Notes: generated by a model not told the origin, from the sequence alone. Shown: positions 45,376-54,586, numbered from the stretch's first letter. The stretch is DNA of 64,000 nucleotides from Sphingobium xanthum (GCF_019737615.1 NZ_JAHKKS010000005.1:124001-188000), one strand, 5' to 3'. Translations and numbers: made by a program.

Positions 45376-46062
45376 TCAGCGCTCCGACAGATAATAGCGG
45401 TCCTTCGCCGTCAGGTCGTCGGCAAGCTCGTAGACGATCGGCTGTCCGGTCGGGATTTCGAGGCTGGTGATCTCGTCGTCCGGAATGCCCGAGAGATGCT
45501 TGACCAGCGCGCGCAGCGAATTTCCGTGGGCGGAGATCAGCACGCGCTTGCCGGCCTTCAGCTCGGGCGCGATGCGCGCTTCCCAATAAGGCAGCACGCG
45601 GGCGATCGTGTCCTTGAGGCTCTCCGTGTCCGGGATCGCGATGCCGGCATAGCGGCGATCCTTGGAGAGATCGAACTCGCCGCCCGGCGCGAGCGGCGGC
45701 GGCGGGATGTCGAAGCTGCGGCGCCAGATCTTGACCTGCTCGTCGCCATGCTTGGCCGCGGTCTCCGCCTTGTTGAGGCCGGTCAGGCCGCCATAATGTC
45801 GCTCGTTGAGCCGCCAGTCCTTCTCGACCGGCAGCCAGAGGCGGCCCATCGCCTCCAGCGCGATGTTCAGCGTCTTGATCGCGCGGAGCTGGACCGAGGC
45901 GAAGCACTGGTCGAAATCGAGGCCCTTGGCCGCGAGCAACTCGCCGGCGGCCTTCGCTTCGGCCGCGCCCTTCTCGGTCACATCGACATCCCACCAGCCG
46001 GTGAAGCGGTTTTCGAGGTTCCAGGCGGACTGGCCGTGGCGGATGAGGACGAGCGTGGGCAT
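45376..46062 (-). CDS. gpmA: 2,3-bisphosphoglycerate-dependent phosphoglycerate mutase
   Basis: Interconverts 3- and 2-phosphoglycerate in glycolysis. The 228-residue protein has the phosphohistidine motif [20 protein letters not shown], the catalytic [15 protein letters not shown] and the second histidine in [16 protein letters not shown]. Start ATG at 46062. Stands alone on minus. Pyruvate kinase of the same pathway is at 57.0-58.5 kb. Confidence 0.96.
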   Translation of the reverse strand: MPTLVLIRHGQSAWNLENRFTGWWDVDVTEKGAAEAKAAGELLAAKGLDFDQCFASVQLRAIKTLNIALEAMGRLWLPVEKDWRLNERHYGGLTGLNKAETAAKHGDEQVKIWRRSFDIPPPPLAPGGEFDLSKDRRYAGIAIPDTESLKDTIARVLPYWEARIAPELKAGKRVLISAHGNSLRALVKHLSGIPDDEITSLEIPTGQPIVYELADDLTAKDRYYLSER

Positions 46063-46187
46063 GGATTACTAGCTCCCGGTGCGATTGCTGCGCGCCTGAT
46101 AGCGCGATTTCACCGGCACGCAACTTGTCCGCGGCATGACAATCCGTCATGGAAACGCGCGTCGAAGCATGACGAAGGAGACGGACG

Positions 46188-46898
46188 ATGGTGATCGAGC
46201 GGACGACCCACATTCATGAGGCCACCGGCGAGACTTTCGAATCGACCTTCGTCGCGGACCAGAGCGCCGGCACGCAGCCGGGCATCCTGCTCTTCCCCAA
46301 CTTCTTCGGCGCCAAGGAGTGGGACTATGCCAAGGCCGAGACGCTGGCGGCGCAGGGCCACAAGGTGCTGGTCGTCGATTTCTACGGCCAGGGCAAGCGC
46401 GGCACTGACATGGAATCCTCCAGCAAGCTGCTGCACGACTTCATGGCCGATCGCATGGTCGTGAAAGCCCGCCTGCTCGCTGCTCTCGCGGAGCTGAAGG
46501 CGCTGTCCGGCGTCGATGCCGCGCGGCTCGGCGCGATCGGCTTCTGCGCCGGCGGCAAATGCGTGCTCGATCTCGCCCGTGCCGGCGGCGACATCAAGGG
46601 CGGCATCAGTTTCCACGGCGTTTACGATGCACCTCCCTTCCCCAATGCCGCGATCACGGCAAAGCTTCTGATCTGCGACGGCTGGAACGACAATCTCTGC
46701 CCGCCCGACGCGAAAGTGGCGCTCTGCCAGGAGCTGACCGAGGCGGATGTCGATTTCCAGTTCATCAGCTACGGCCGGACCGGTCATGGCTTCACCGCCG
46801 ACAACACACCGCCCAGCTCCGCCTTCGGTTTCCAGGCCGACACCAACCGGCGCAGCTGGAAGCTGGCGCTCGACTTCCTGGAGGAAGCGCTGGGCTGA
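46188..46898 (+). CDS. Dienelactone hydrolase family protein
   Basis: A 236-residue alpha/beta hydrolase with the DLH-type triad: nucleophilic cysteine in AIGFCAGGKCVL, aspartate in LICDGWNDNLCPPD and histidine in RTGHGFTA. True dienelactone hydrolases act in chlorocatechol breakdown, but many homologues have other ester or lactone substrates, so the substrate is left open. The Shine-Dalgarno AAGGAG is 8 bases before the ATG at 46188. Confidence 0.92.
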   Translation: MVIERTTHIHEATGETFESTFVADQSAGTQPGILLFPNFFGAKEWDYAKAETLAAQGHKVLVVDFYGQGKRGTDMESSSKLLHDFMADRMVVKARLLAALAELKALSGVDAARLGAIGFCAGGKCVLDLARAGGDIKGGISFHGVYDAPPFPNAAITAKLLICDGWNDNLCPPDAKVALCQELTEADVDFQFISYGRTGHGFTADNTPPSSAFGFQADTNRRSWKLALDFLEEALG

Positions 46899-46908
46899 GC
46901 GGCCAGCC

Positions 46909-48042
46909 TCACAACTCCCCGACCATCTCAGCCAGCGTCGCGAGGCAGTCGCGCGCCAGCTGCATCGAGCGCTCGGGGCTCCAGCCCTGCGTGTCGTCGC
47001 GCATGTCGAAATTGTCCTTGAAGGGCATTTCGAGGGTCATGGCGACGGCGCCGTAGCGCTCGGCGAGCTGGGCGGTGGCCATGGAGAGATTGGCCTTGCC
47101 GGGCCTCGCTTCGACATAGCCGAGGCGGTTCTGGAAATCGGGCGTGCGGGTCGCCAGCGTGTCGCGATATTTGCGGAACAGGCCGATCTGCTTGTCCTTG
47201 AGCGAGGGAATGCCCTCGAAGCCGGCGAGAAACACGGCGGGAATCGCCTCGTCGCCATGCACGTCCATGGCGAAGACGACGCCGGTCTCGTCCATCCGGT
47301 CGCGCACGCATTTTACTTCCGGTGAACGCGCGTCGCTGGGGTCATGCCATTCGCGGTTGAGATTGACGCCAGCCGCATTGGTGCGGAGATGGCCTCGCGT
47401 CGAACCATCCGGGTTCATGTTCGGCACAATATAGAGTCGCGCCTTGGTGAGCAGTTTGCGGGCATGAACGTTGCTCGGATCGGTGAGCATGTCGAGCGCG
47501 CCTTCCATCCACCATTCGGCCATGGATTCGCCGGGATGCTGGCGCGCAATGAGCCAGATGGGTTTCTTGCCGGTGCCCATTTCCAGGCAATCGAGCGGGC
47601 GACCATCGAGCGTCAGGCCAAGCTGGCGCAGGGTTACGCCCGGGCAGGAGGCGGCTTGCGCGATGAGATCATGATGCCGCTCCAGCGAGTAAGGCGCAAA
47701 ATAGGCGAACCAGGCCGCATCGGCCGAGAGCGTGTGGCGGATCGTCAACGTGCCGCCGGCCTCGCCGGGCTCGAAGCTGGAGGGCGCGCGCGACCATGTC
47801 TCGCGATCCTCGGAGACGCAGGCATAATAGTCGGGCCAGCCATCCGGATAGGCCGATTTCACCAATCCGGTGATTTTCAGCACCAGCTCCGTGCCTGCGG
47901 GCGCGGCGACGCGGAAGTGGAACCACTGGAAGAAGTCGCTCTCATGATCCTTGCGGATCGAGAGGGTGGCGGTGGCGCCGTCGATGCTCTCGACGACGAC
48001 GTTACCGCTGTCGAACGCGGCGTTGATGAGGAGATCGGTCAT
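46909..48042 (-). CDS. M14-family zinc carboxypeptidase, cytosolic-carboxypeptidase (AGBL/CCP) type
   Basis: 377 residues. An N-terminal beta-sandwich domain ([27 protein letters not shown]) precedes the catalytic domain, the arrangement seen in eukaryotic CCP/AGBL tubulin deglutamylases and their bacterial relatives. Zinc ligands are H169 and E172 ([12 protein letters not shown]) and H262 (MDVHGDE). [25 protein letters not shown] is the substrate-binding loop, and E338 (TLEMPF) is the general base. No signal peptide. Its start overlaps the stop of the lipoprotein gene (ATGA). The bacterial substrate is unknown; release of C-terminal or side-chain amino acids is likely. Confidence 0.92.
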   Translation of the reverse strand: MTDLLINAAFDSGNVVVESIDGATATLSIRKDHESDFFQWFHFRVAAPAGTELVLKITGLVKSAYPDGWPDYYACVSEDRETWSRAPSSFEPGEAGGTLTIRHTLSADAAWFAYFAPYSLERHHDLIAQAASCPGVTLRQLGLTLDGRPLDCLEMGTGKKPIWLIARQHPGESMAEWWMEGALDMLTDPSNVHARKLLTKARLYIVPNMNPDGSTRGHLRTNAAGVNLNREWHDPSDARSPEVKCVRDRMDETGVVFAMDVHGDEAIPAVFLAGFEGIPSLKDKQIGLFRKYRDTLATRTPDFQNRLGYVEARPGKANLSMATAQLAERYGAVAMTLEMPFKDNFDMRDDTQGWSPERSMQLARDCLATLAEMVGEL

Positions 48043-48638
48043 TTGACGGTGATAGTCGCACCCGATTGGCCGGGAAAGCCCTGGAACAGCGCATCGGCGA
48101 GCTTGCCCGCGGCAAGGCCGGGCTGAGCGGCGGGCGAGCCTTCCTTTGCCTGAGTCTCGGCGCGGCCTTCCCAGATGGCCTTTTTGTCGGCCGCGTTGCG
48201 CAGTTGCACGCGCAACCGCGTCGCCACGACCGGCTTGGGCTTGCCGGAGAGGTTGATGCCGATGCCAACGCCAAGGCCGCTGCCATAGCTGCCGGTCGAT
48301 CCGCCGACACCGACGCTCACCGGCGAGCGGCCGCCCGGCGCGGGCTGGATCGTGTCGCGCGCCAGATCGATCACTGCCTCATATTGCGCGCCCGCAGCGC
48401 CCTCCGCGACCGGGGAGAAGCCGGTGCGGGTGAGCGCGGCCGCCACGGCGTTAGCGGTGGTGCGGAACTCGAGACTGCCGGCCAGCGCGGGATCGCCGGG
48501 GACAAGCCGGACGCTGCCCTGACGCGCCACCTGCTCATCATGGAACCGGGTGACATCGACCGGGGCCAGCGCGGTCGCGCATCCCGCGAGCAAGGCCAGG
48601 GGCAGAACCACCGGCCAGATGCGTGTTGAGCCTCTCAT
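48039..48638 (-). CDS. DUF4136-type lipoprotein
   Basis: A 199-residue lipoprotein (signal [11 protein letters not shown], lipobox LAGC). The mature part has DUF4136 features: [49 protein letters not shown], and a Gly/Ser-rich [15 protein letters not shown] segment. The family is of unknown envelope function. The ATG at 48638 has GAGAGG 9 bases upstream; an ATG three codons earlier directly abuts that sequence. It is translationally coupled to the M14 peptidase gene. Confidence 0.82.
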   Translation of the reverse strand: MRGSTRIWPVVLPLALLAGCATALAPVDVTRFHDEQVARQGSVRLVPGDPALAGSLEFRTTANAVAAALTRTGFSPVAEGAAGAQYEAVIDLARDTIQPAPGGRSPVSVGVGGSTGSYGSGLGVGIGINLSGKPKPVVATRLRVQLRNAADKKAIWEGRAETQAKEGSPAAQPGLAAGKLADALFQGFPGQSGATITVK

Positions 48639-49284
48639 TACGTCCATCCTCTCTGCCGCCTCTTCCAGAACGTGCGCGGCGCAGTTTCGTGTCGGAACCG
48701 GACTGCACCCATGCCGAGCCGGGATCAAGTTTGTCGACAACTGTTGCCCGCGCGCCTCCTTCAGGCGCGCAATATTATTGCGAAGGTTCTGAAAGTTCGG
48801 GGGTCGGGGCAAATGTAAAACATCCTTTGCGCGAGTCGGGGACAAGGGTGCGCCTTGCCTGGGGGCAGGATGCCAAGGGATTGGCAGTGTAGGACAGGAG
48901 ATTCTTCGAGGGCCGACCTTGCCCTCTCCCGCCTTCGCGGGAGAGGTTCAAAAGAGGCACGCGACTCTTTTGAAGGTGAGGGTCTTCTTCTTTTTTGGTC
49001 AGCGTTCGAAAAAGAAGAAGACCCTCACCCTCCCACCGCTAAGCGGCGGGCCCCTCCCTCTCCCGCGGAGGCAGGCGGGAGAGGGTCATTGGCGATGTCA
49101 CCCTTCGATCCGGGTTATGCCCATCCACCATCTGCTCCTCGCAGATGGTCCCCCTCCCCAAGCGATCTGTGGAGGAATAAGCGGAGAAGAATCCACCCCT
49201 CCCCGCCTTGACTTTCGCCGCCTCCCCCCATAGAGGCGCCACTTCGAAATTTCCGAACCCGCAGAATCATTTGGACGCCCGATC
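48639..49284. other. 646-bp intergenic region, mostly palindromic repeat
   Basis: No supported gene. The left part (48639-48900) must contain the promoter of the DUF4136-M14 pair. The middle is filled by the composite palindrome at 48921-49085. The right part leads into rpmJ. Open frames here come from the repeat itself. Confidence 0.6.
48921..49085. repeat. Composite nested palindrome
   Basis: The outer arms CCCTCTCCCGC and GCGGGAGAGGG are both present, and each end is itself a small palindrome. Inside, TTCAAAAGAG (48947-48956) faces CTCTTTTGAA (48965-48974). GGTGAGGGTCTTCTTCTTTT (from 48975) is perfectly complementary over 21 bases to 49009-49029. The whole 165 bp can fold as a branched hairpin. 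The CCCTCTCCCGC arms are typical of intergenic repeats in GC-rich Proteobacteria. Confidence 0.8.
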
Positions 49285-49410
49285 ATGAAGATCCGTAACT
49301 CGCTCAAGTCGCTCAAGGACCGCCACCGGGACAACCGCGTGATCCGTCGTCGCGGGCGCACCTACGTCATCAACAAGACCCAGCGCCGCTTCAAGGCCCG
49401 CCAGGGCTGA
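49285..49410 (+). CDS. rpmJ: 50S ribosomal protein L36
   Basis: A 41-residue basic protein: [19 protein letters not shown], then [21 protein letters not shown]. This is the cysteine-free form of L36 that lacks the zinc-binding residues, usual in alphaproteobacteria. Read directly from the DNA; it is too short for most length cut-offs. A clear rho-independent terminator follows 45 bases after the stop. Confidence 0.95.
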   Translation: MKIRNSLKSLKDRHRDNRVIRRRGRTYVINKTQRRFKARQG

Positions 49411-49455
49411 GCGACACGCGCGGCGGGCCATCGCGGTTCGCCTGAAGGATACAAG

Positions 49456-49482
49456 GCCCGGCCAGATTTGGTCGGGCTTTTT
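49456..49482 (+). terminator. Rho-independent terminator of rpmJ
   Basis: GCCCGGCCA (49456-49464) pairs with TGGTCGGGC (49469-49477; one G-U pair), followed by TTTTT. Confidence 0.88.
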
Positions 49483-49586
49483 GCGTGGTCTCGCCTTAAA
49501 GCCGCTTGGGACTTGCGGCCGTTTCCTCTTATGTTCGCCCGACACAGGAGAGACGATGCGCACAGCCGCATCCGGAGAGGATGAGC

Positions 49587-50123
49587 ATGAACGAGGAAAT
49601 CGGATCGGAATTCTGGCGTCACCTCAAGCCGATCGAGAAGGTGTTCCAGCCCGACGCGCTGCCCGAGGTCTATATCGCCAAGGCCTCCGACATGGAGGAC
49701 GAGCGCTATTATGTGCCGATCACCGAGACCGTCTTCACCAAGCCGCTCTGGATCTCGCCGCAGAAAAACCAGTGGTGCGACATATTGCTCGCCAAGGGGC
49801 CGGGGCTGGTGAACCGGCATTATCATCCGCACGGCGTCTTCGCCTACACCATCTCCGGCAAATGGGGCTATCTGGAGCATGACTGGGTCGCGACCGCCGG
49901 CGACTTCGTCTATGAGACGCCGGGCGAGGGCCACACGCTGGTCGCCTATGAGCATGAAGACCCGATGCGGGTCCACTTCAACGTCACCGGCCCGCTGATC
50001 TGGCTCGACGAGAATGGCGAATCCGTCGGCTATTTCGACGTCCATACCTATATCGCCATGTGCAAAGAGCATTATGAGAAGGTCGGCATCGGTGCGGCCT
50101 ATATCGAGGGGCTGTATCGGTAA
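49587..50123 (+). CDS. Cupin dioxygenase, 2,4'-dihydroxyacetophenone dioxygenase-like
   Basis: A 178-residue single-cupin protein. Metal ligands are visible in RHYHPHGVFAYTISGKWGYLEHDW and GDFVYETPGEGHTLVAYEH. The pattern HxH...E...H and the flanking VYETPGEGHTL and the IWLDE segment resemble 2,4'-dihydroxyacetophenone dioxygenase, a non-heme iron enzyme that cleaves an aromatic ketone side chain. The ATG at 49587 has GAGAGG 6 bases upstream; the ATG at 49581 abuts it. It lies upstream of a TonB receptor on the same strand (265 bp gap), which may bring in its substrate or iron. Confidence 0.85.
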   Translation: MNEEIGSEFWRHLKPIEKVFQPDALPEVYIAKASDMEDERYYVPITETVFTKPLWISPQKNQWCDILLAKGPGLVNRHYHPHGVFAYTISGKWGYLEHDWVATAGDFVYETPGEGHTLVAYEHEDPMRVHFNVTGPLIWLDENGESVGYFDVHTYIAMCKEHYEKVGIGAAYIEGLYR

Positions 50124-50388
50124 CGCATTGAACACACGGCATACACGCCAGCGGAACCGCGGTTCGCCCGGGGTCCCGACGGTCCTCGCCGGGCTGCGGA
50201 CCCATAATCACGCGCCAGAGCAATACGAGAAACGCACACCTAGCAAGCCGGGGGAATGCGTTGCAGAGACGAACTGATTGCACTGCACTTCGTGCGTCAG
50301 GGAGATGAACAAGCCGCCATGAGCGGCATGTCGGATACCTGAAAGCCAGCCAGAAGCCGCCACTCAGGCGGCACAGGGAGGTTTTCAG

Positions 50389-52809
50389 ATGTTGCTCACC
50401 AAGAACCTGTGCGGCCCGCGCCGTGCGCTACCTCTGCTGCTCGCGAGCGTGGCAGCGACGGGACATGCACCTTTGCTGGCCCAGACTGTCCCGGCCGAGG
50501 CGGAAGCAGATGCCGAAGGCGAGATCGTCGTCACCGGCCGCCGCGTCTCGGAAGCCTCCGTCACGATCGGCGAGGGCGAAGTGACCAATACCGTGGCGGT
50601 GACGCGCGAGGCGCTGCTCTCCGCGCCGCCTGGCATTTCCGGCCTCAAGATGCTGGAGACGCTGCCCGGCTTCAACGTGCAGACCGACGGCGCGCTCGGC
50701 CTCTACGAATTCGGCAACAGCGTCCAGACCCGCGCCTTCAATCTCGATCAGGTCGGCTTCGTCATCGACGGCATCCCGACCGGGCGCAGCGACGCCTTCG
50801 GCGGTAGCCCGGTGTTCCGCTATGTCGACAACGAGAATCTGGCCAACGTGGTCGCCTCGGTCGGCGCGGGCGATGTCAGCCTGCCGACCTATTCCTCGCT
50901 CGGACCGGTGGTGCAGTATCACTCCATCGCGCCGCAGGACGAGATGGGCCTGTTCGTCTCGCAGAGCTTCGGCGACAACAGCCTCAAGCGCACCTTCATC
51001 CGCGCGAGCACCGGGCAGGTCGGTCCGTTCAAGGCCTATGTCAGCCGCACCAAGCTGGACACGGACCTGTGGCGCGGCCCCGGCTCGGTCGATCGCGAAC
51101 ATTGGGAAGCGCAGTTGCAGGTGGATTTGGCGGAAGACATCTGGGCGCGCTTCAAGTTCGTCTCGAACGACTTCTTCGACTATGACTCGCCCACGATCAC
51201 GCGCAACCAGTACAATTGCGTGACGCGCGATCTCGCCGGGCGCTGCGGCCGCGACTATGCCTTGATCGAGAATGTGCCGAATACGGCGACCGTGCCGAAC
51301 AGCACGGCCAATTTCGCACCGACCACTGCCGGCATCTATTACTCCAACGCCAACTATACCGGCGTTTACAATCTCGCCATCAACGTCCGGAAGGACAAGC
51401 TCTACGGCGCCACTTTCCACTTCGGTATGGCGGACGGCGTCTTCCTCGAATCGACGCTCTATTGGGAGGACAAGGACGGCTATGGCGTCTCGCCGGACGG
51501 CTATTCGAACTCGCTGGGCCGCTATAATCCGCAACGCCAGGCAGGACTCCCCGTTGTCGCACCCAAGGGCGTGCAGTTCGGCCGATCCGGCGTGGGCGGC
51601 GACCGCTTTGGCGCGACCAGCAAGCTGCACTGGGAGATGGGCGCCAACACGGTCGAAGCGGGGCTGTGGCTCGAGATCGACAAATATCACCGCACGCAGG
51701 CGCGCTACAACACGGTCGATGGACGGCCGGACGGGGCACCGCTGCTCGATGAGCTGGTCTATCTGCGCCGCGACTATCGCTCGAAACGCAACACGACCCA
51801 GCTGTTCATCAAGGACACGATCTCGCTCGCCGATGACCGGCTGATCCTCGATCTCGGCGTCAAGGGGCTGATCCTCGACTATCAGCAGCGCGGTTATCGC
51901 GACTTCGACGATTATTACCGCATCCAGATCATCGCCGGGGTGCCGCAGGGCGTGCCGGGCTGGGGTCCGCAGTTCAACACGGCGAGCTACGACGACCTGT
52001 TCCTGCCGATGGCGGGCATCCTCTACAAGTTCGACAATCGCACGCAGGCCTTCGCGTCCTATTCAGAGAATATGGCGCTACCCAAGGGCATGGATGACAT
52101 CTATTCGGTGACGCGCCCGGGCAGCTCGGCGCTCGTGCCGCAGCCCGCGCCGGAGCGCGCGACCAATGTGGAGCTGGGCGTGCGCACCAATCAGGGGCAA
52201 TTCTACGCCTCGCTCGCGGGCTATTACACGGCGTTCCAGAACCGCATCCAGTCGATCACGACCTTCGTGCCGGGCGGCGGCGCCTCAACGGAGACGTTCT
52301 TCCAGAATGTCGGGCGCGTGCGGGCCTATGGCGTCGAGTTTGCGGGCACCTACAAGCCGACGTTCCTGAATGGTCTCGCCTATGCCAACCTCAACGTGAC
52401 CTATAACAATGCCAAATTCCGCGACAACATCCCGGCCGCGACGCCGATCCTGATCGCGGACAAATATCTGCCGGACAGCGCGAAGTGGATCGTCAATGGT
52501 GGCCTGACGGTCGAGCCGGCAAGCTGGCTGGTCGCCAATATCTCGGGCAAATATACGAGCAGGCGCTGGTCGACCTTCACCAATACGCCTGGATCGAGCG
52601 TGCCGGGCTACACGGTGTTCAGCGCCTATGTCGATATCGGCGACGGCATCACGGTTGGCCCGGTCAAGGGGGTGCGAGCGCGGTTCAACGTGGACAATCT
52701 GTTCGACAAGGATGTGCTCTCCTACGTCTCGTCGGCGGTGCAGGGTGACGGCGCCTTCCGCCCGCTCTCGCCGCGCACCTTCCAGGCAACGGTGTCGGTG
52801 GAGTTTTGA
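50389..52809 (+). CDS. TonB-dependent outer-membrane receptor
   Basis: 806 residues. Signal peptide (LPLLLASVAATGHAPLLAQ), TonB-box-like GEIVVTGRRV, a plug domain (GISGLKMLETLPGFNVQ, SVQTRAFNLDQVGFVIDGIPTGRSD, NVVASVGAGDVSLPTYSSLGPVVQYHS) and a barrel ending TFQATVSVEF. The plug resembles the 16-18 kb receptor (same SxxQTRxFNxxQxGFxxDGIPxG logic), so the two are probably paralogues. Shine-Dalgarno GGGAGG 7 bases before the ATG. Ligand unknown; the upstream cupin dioxygenase gene is the only contextual clue. Confidence 0.93.
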   Translation: MLLTKNLCGPRRALPLLLASVAATGHAPLLAQTVPAEAEADAEGEIVVTGRRVSEASVTIGEGEVTNTVAVTREALLSAPPGISGLKMLETLPGFNVQTDGALGLYEFGNSVQTRAFNLDQVGFVIDGIPTGRSDAFGGSPVFRYVDNENLANVVASVGAGDVSLPTYSSLGPVVQYHSIAPQDEMGLFVSQSFGDNSLKRTFIRASTGQVGPFKAYVSRTKLDTDLWRGPGSVDREHWEAQLQVDLAEDIWARFKFVSNDFFDYDSPTITRNQYNCVTRDLAGRCGRDYALIENVPNTATVPNSTANFAPTTAGIYYSNANYTGVYNLAINVRKDKLYGATFHFGMADGVFLESTLYWEDKDGYGVSPDGYSNSLGRYNPQRQAGLPVVAPKGVQFGRSGVGGDRFGATSKLHWEMGANTVEAGLWLEIDKYHRTQARYNTVDGRPDGAPLLDELVYLRRDYRSKRNTTQLFIKDTISLADDRLILDLGVKGLILDYQQRGYRDFDDYYRIQIIAGVPQGVPGWGPQFNTASYDDLFLPMAGILYKFDNRTQAFASYSENMALPKGMDDIYSVTRPGSSALVPQPAPERATNVELGVRTNQGQFYASLAGYYTAFQNRIQSITTFVPGGGASTETFFQNVGRVRAYGVEFAGTYKPTFLNGLAYANLNVTYNNAKFRDNIPAATPILIADKYLPDSAKWIVNGGLTVEPASWLVANISGKYTSRRWSTFTNTPGSSVPGYTVFSAYVDIGDGITVGPVKGVRARFNVDNLFDKDVLSYVSSAVQGDGAFRPLSPRTFQATVSVEF

Positions 52810-53095
52810 GGCCCTGAATCGCTTGGCCCTCCCCGGTGGGAGCGGGGAGGGCCTGAAGCGGGGATCAAAGTGGGAGAATGAACCTTCAGCGTGGGAGAAA
52901 CGCTGTCTTCGAATTTCAACGCCGTGGGAGGAGCGTTGAAAATGGGTATAGCCCCCACTTGTCACGAGAGTTTGTCGCTGCGGCGGAAATTTGTCGCAAA
53001 GTGTCGCAAGCCTCCACACACCCTCTTCCCGTTTGTCACGCCTCCGGAGATAGTCCGCTCCGGCGCCCTGGCGCCACCGATCCGGGAGAACGGGC

Positions 53096-53803
53096 ATGAC
53101 CGTCCACTGCGAATGGGGCCTGAACGGCGTGGAGCTTCTGCGCGAGCGGGTCGGCGTCATCGTGATCGTCGATATCCTGTCCTTCTCGACCGCCGTGGAC
53201 GTGGCGACGGCGCGCGGCGCTCTGGTCTATCCCTTTCCTCATGAGCGCGATACGCACCGGGCCGAAGACGCCGCAGCCGCTGTCGGCGCCACGCTTGCGC
53301 AATCGCGCGGCGACGCGAACGGGTCCTACAGCCTCTCGCCGGCGAGCCTGGCCGGGATCGCGCCCGCGACGCGGCTCATGCTCCCCTCCCCCAACGGATC
53401 TCGGCTCTCTCTGGCGTGCGGCGACATTCCGGTCTTCGCCGGCTGCCTGCGCAACGCGACGGCGCTGGCGGATTCGGTGCGCGCCTTTGCCGGCGGACGT
53501 GACATCGCGGTGATCCCGGCGGGCGAGCGCTGGCCGCAGGACGACAGCCTGCGCCCGGCGATCGAGGACTGGATCGGCGCTGGCGCGATCATCTCCGCGC
53601 TCGACTTGCCCTGCTCGCCCGAGGCCGAGCTGGCGCGCATCGCCTTCGAGGCGGCGCGGCCGGACATCGGTCATCTGGTGCGCAACGCCATGTCCGGACA
53701 GGAGTTGATCGCGCGCGGCTATGAGCGCGATGTCGAGATGGCGCTGGATCTGGATGTCAGCGACGGCGCGCCGCTGCTGGTGGATGGCGCTTACCGGCAA
53801 TAG
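53096..53803 (+). CDS. ComB-family (2-phosphosulfolactate phosphatase-like) protein
   Basis: 235 residues with the ComB signatures VIVIVDILSFSTAVDVATARGA, MLPSPNGSRLSL and the acidic DDSLRPAIEDWIGAGAIISAL. In methanogens ComB dephosphorylates 2-phosphosulfolactate for coenzyme M. Many bacteria that do not make coenzyme M carry such homologues with unknown substrates, and I see no other coenzyme M genes here. Start ATG at 53096; a GGGAGAAC sequence is just upstream. It is followed by a strong bidirectional hairpin element. Confidence 0.88.
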   Translation: MTVHCEWGLNGVELLRERVGVIVIVDILSFSTAVDVATARGALVYPFPHERDTHRAEDAAAAVGATLAQSRGDANGSYSLSPASLAGIAPATRLMLPSPNGSRLSLACGDIPVFAGCLRNATALADSVRAFAGGRDIAVIPAGERWPQDDSLRPAIEDWIGAGAIISALDLPCSPEAELARIAFEAARPDIGHLVRNAMSGQELIARGYERDVEMALDLDVSDGAPLLVDGAYRQ

Positions 53804-53818
53804 GGGCAGCCCAATCCC

Positions 53819-53970
53819 CCGTTCGCGCTGAGCTTGTCGAGGGGCTGTTTTGCCTATTGGGTTTTCTCACGCGGAGACGCAGAGACGCGGAGAGTGTCGC
53901 GCGATTTCTCCGCGTCTCTGCGTCTCCGCTTGAGAAAATTCCGGCCCTTCGACAAGCTCAGGGCGAACGG
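53819..53970. repeat. Two nested inverted repeats between convergent genes
   Basis: Outer arms: CCGTTCGCGCTGAGCTTG (from 53819) and its near-perfect complement ending at 53970 (25 of 27 bases). Inner arms: 32 bases at 53862-53893 (core GCGGAGACGCAGAGACGCGG) and 53907-53938, complementary at 31 of 32 positions. Both cores are widespread intergenic repeats in Proteobacteria. Located between comB-like (plus) and tetR (minus) ends, where it can terminate both transcripts. Confidence 0.85.
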
Positions 53971-53971
53971 T

Positions 53972-54526
53972 TCAATTGGGATGGGTATCGTCCAGATGCG
54001 CCACCCAGCCATTGATCAGAACATCGAGCGCGACGACGAAACTGTTGCGATCGGCCCCCATGGCATCCGGCCTGACGGATCGCAAAGTAGTCCAGCCGGT
54101 CACCAGCGCCTGCACCGAGCGCTGGGCTGCAAGCGCGGACTCGCGCGGCAACCCGCCGGCCTCCAGCGCATCGAGGATGCGCCGCAGCGACTCCTCAGCC
54201 AGACCCGCCGGTGGTCGGGAGACAACAATGAGCTGACGCGCATCCCGAACCGTGATCTGCGCATCCCAGATCGCGAGCCCGAAATCGTGCAGCCAGCGGC
54301 GCCAGTTGTCGTTCGGCGGCACCGCGTCCAGACAGGCCCGGAAGATCGAGACCGACATGAGTCCGTAGAGCGTCTCCTTGTCCGTCACGTGCCAGTAGAG
54401 CGACGAGACGCTGACGCCGAGCCGGCTCGCGACCTTGCGCAAGCTCACCGCCTGCAGCCCTTCCTCGCTCAGCAGCGCGACGGCTTCGCGGACGATCTGA
54501 TCCCGGTCGAGTTTTGAAAAGGACAT
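53972..54526 (-). CDS. TetR-family regulator
   Basis: 184 residues. Helix-turn-helix: RDQIVREAVALLSEEGLQAVSLRKVASRLGVSVSSLYWHVTDKETLYGLM. The C-terminal ligand-binding domain resembles the tetracycline-repressor C-terminal type (WRRWLHDFGLAIWDAQ). It is divergent from the Rieske oxygenase gene, with a perfect dyad in the 79-bp gap, so it almost certainly controls that operon and itself. The ATG at 54526 has AAGG upstream; in-frame ATG and GTG codons a dozen codons earlier (54562, 54565) are less likely because they would run toward the operator. Confidence 0.9.
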   Translation of the reverse strand: MSFSKLDRDQIVREAVALLSEEGLQAVSLRKVASRLGVSVSSLYWHVTDKETLYGLMSVSIFRACLDAVPPNDNWRRWLHDFGLAIWDAQITVRDARQLIVVSRPPAGLAEESLRRILDALEAGGLPRESALAAQRSVQALVTGWTTLRSVRPDAMGADRNSFVVALDVLINGWVAHLDDTHPN

Positions 54527-54573
54527 GCCTGCTGCCTTGACACCAAATCGCGCGAGACGCATCACGTCCTAAA

Positions 54574-54586
54574 CGAACACTGTTCG
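54574..54586. promoter_or_regulatory. Probable TetR operator
   Basis: CGAACA-C-TGTTCG is a perfect dyad with 6-bp arms, extending imperfectly on both sides (AACGAACACTGTTCGATT). It lies 20 bp before the Rieske oxygenase start and 48 bp before the TetR start, the expected place for mutual repression. Confidence 0.7.
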
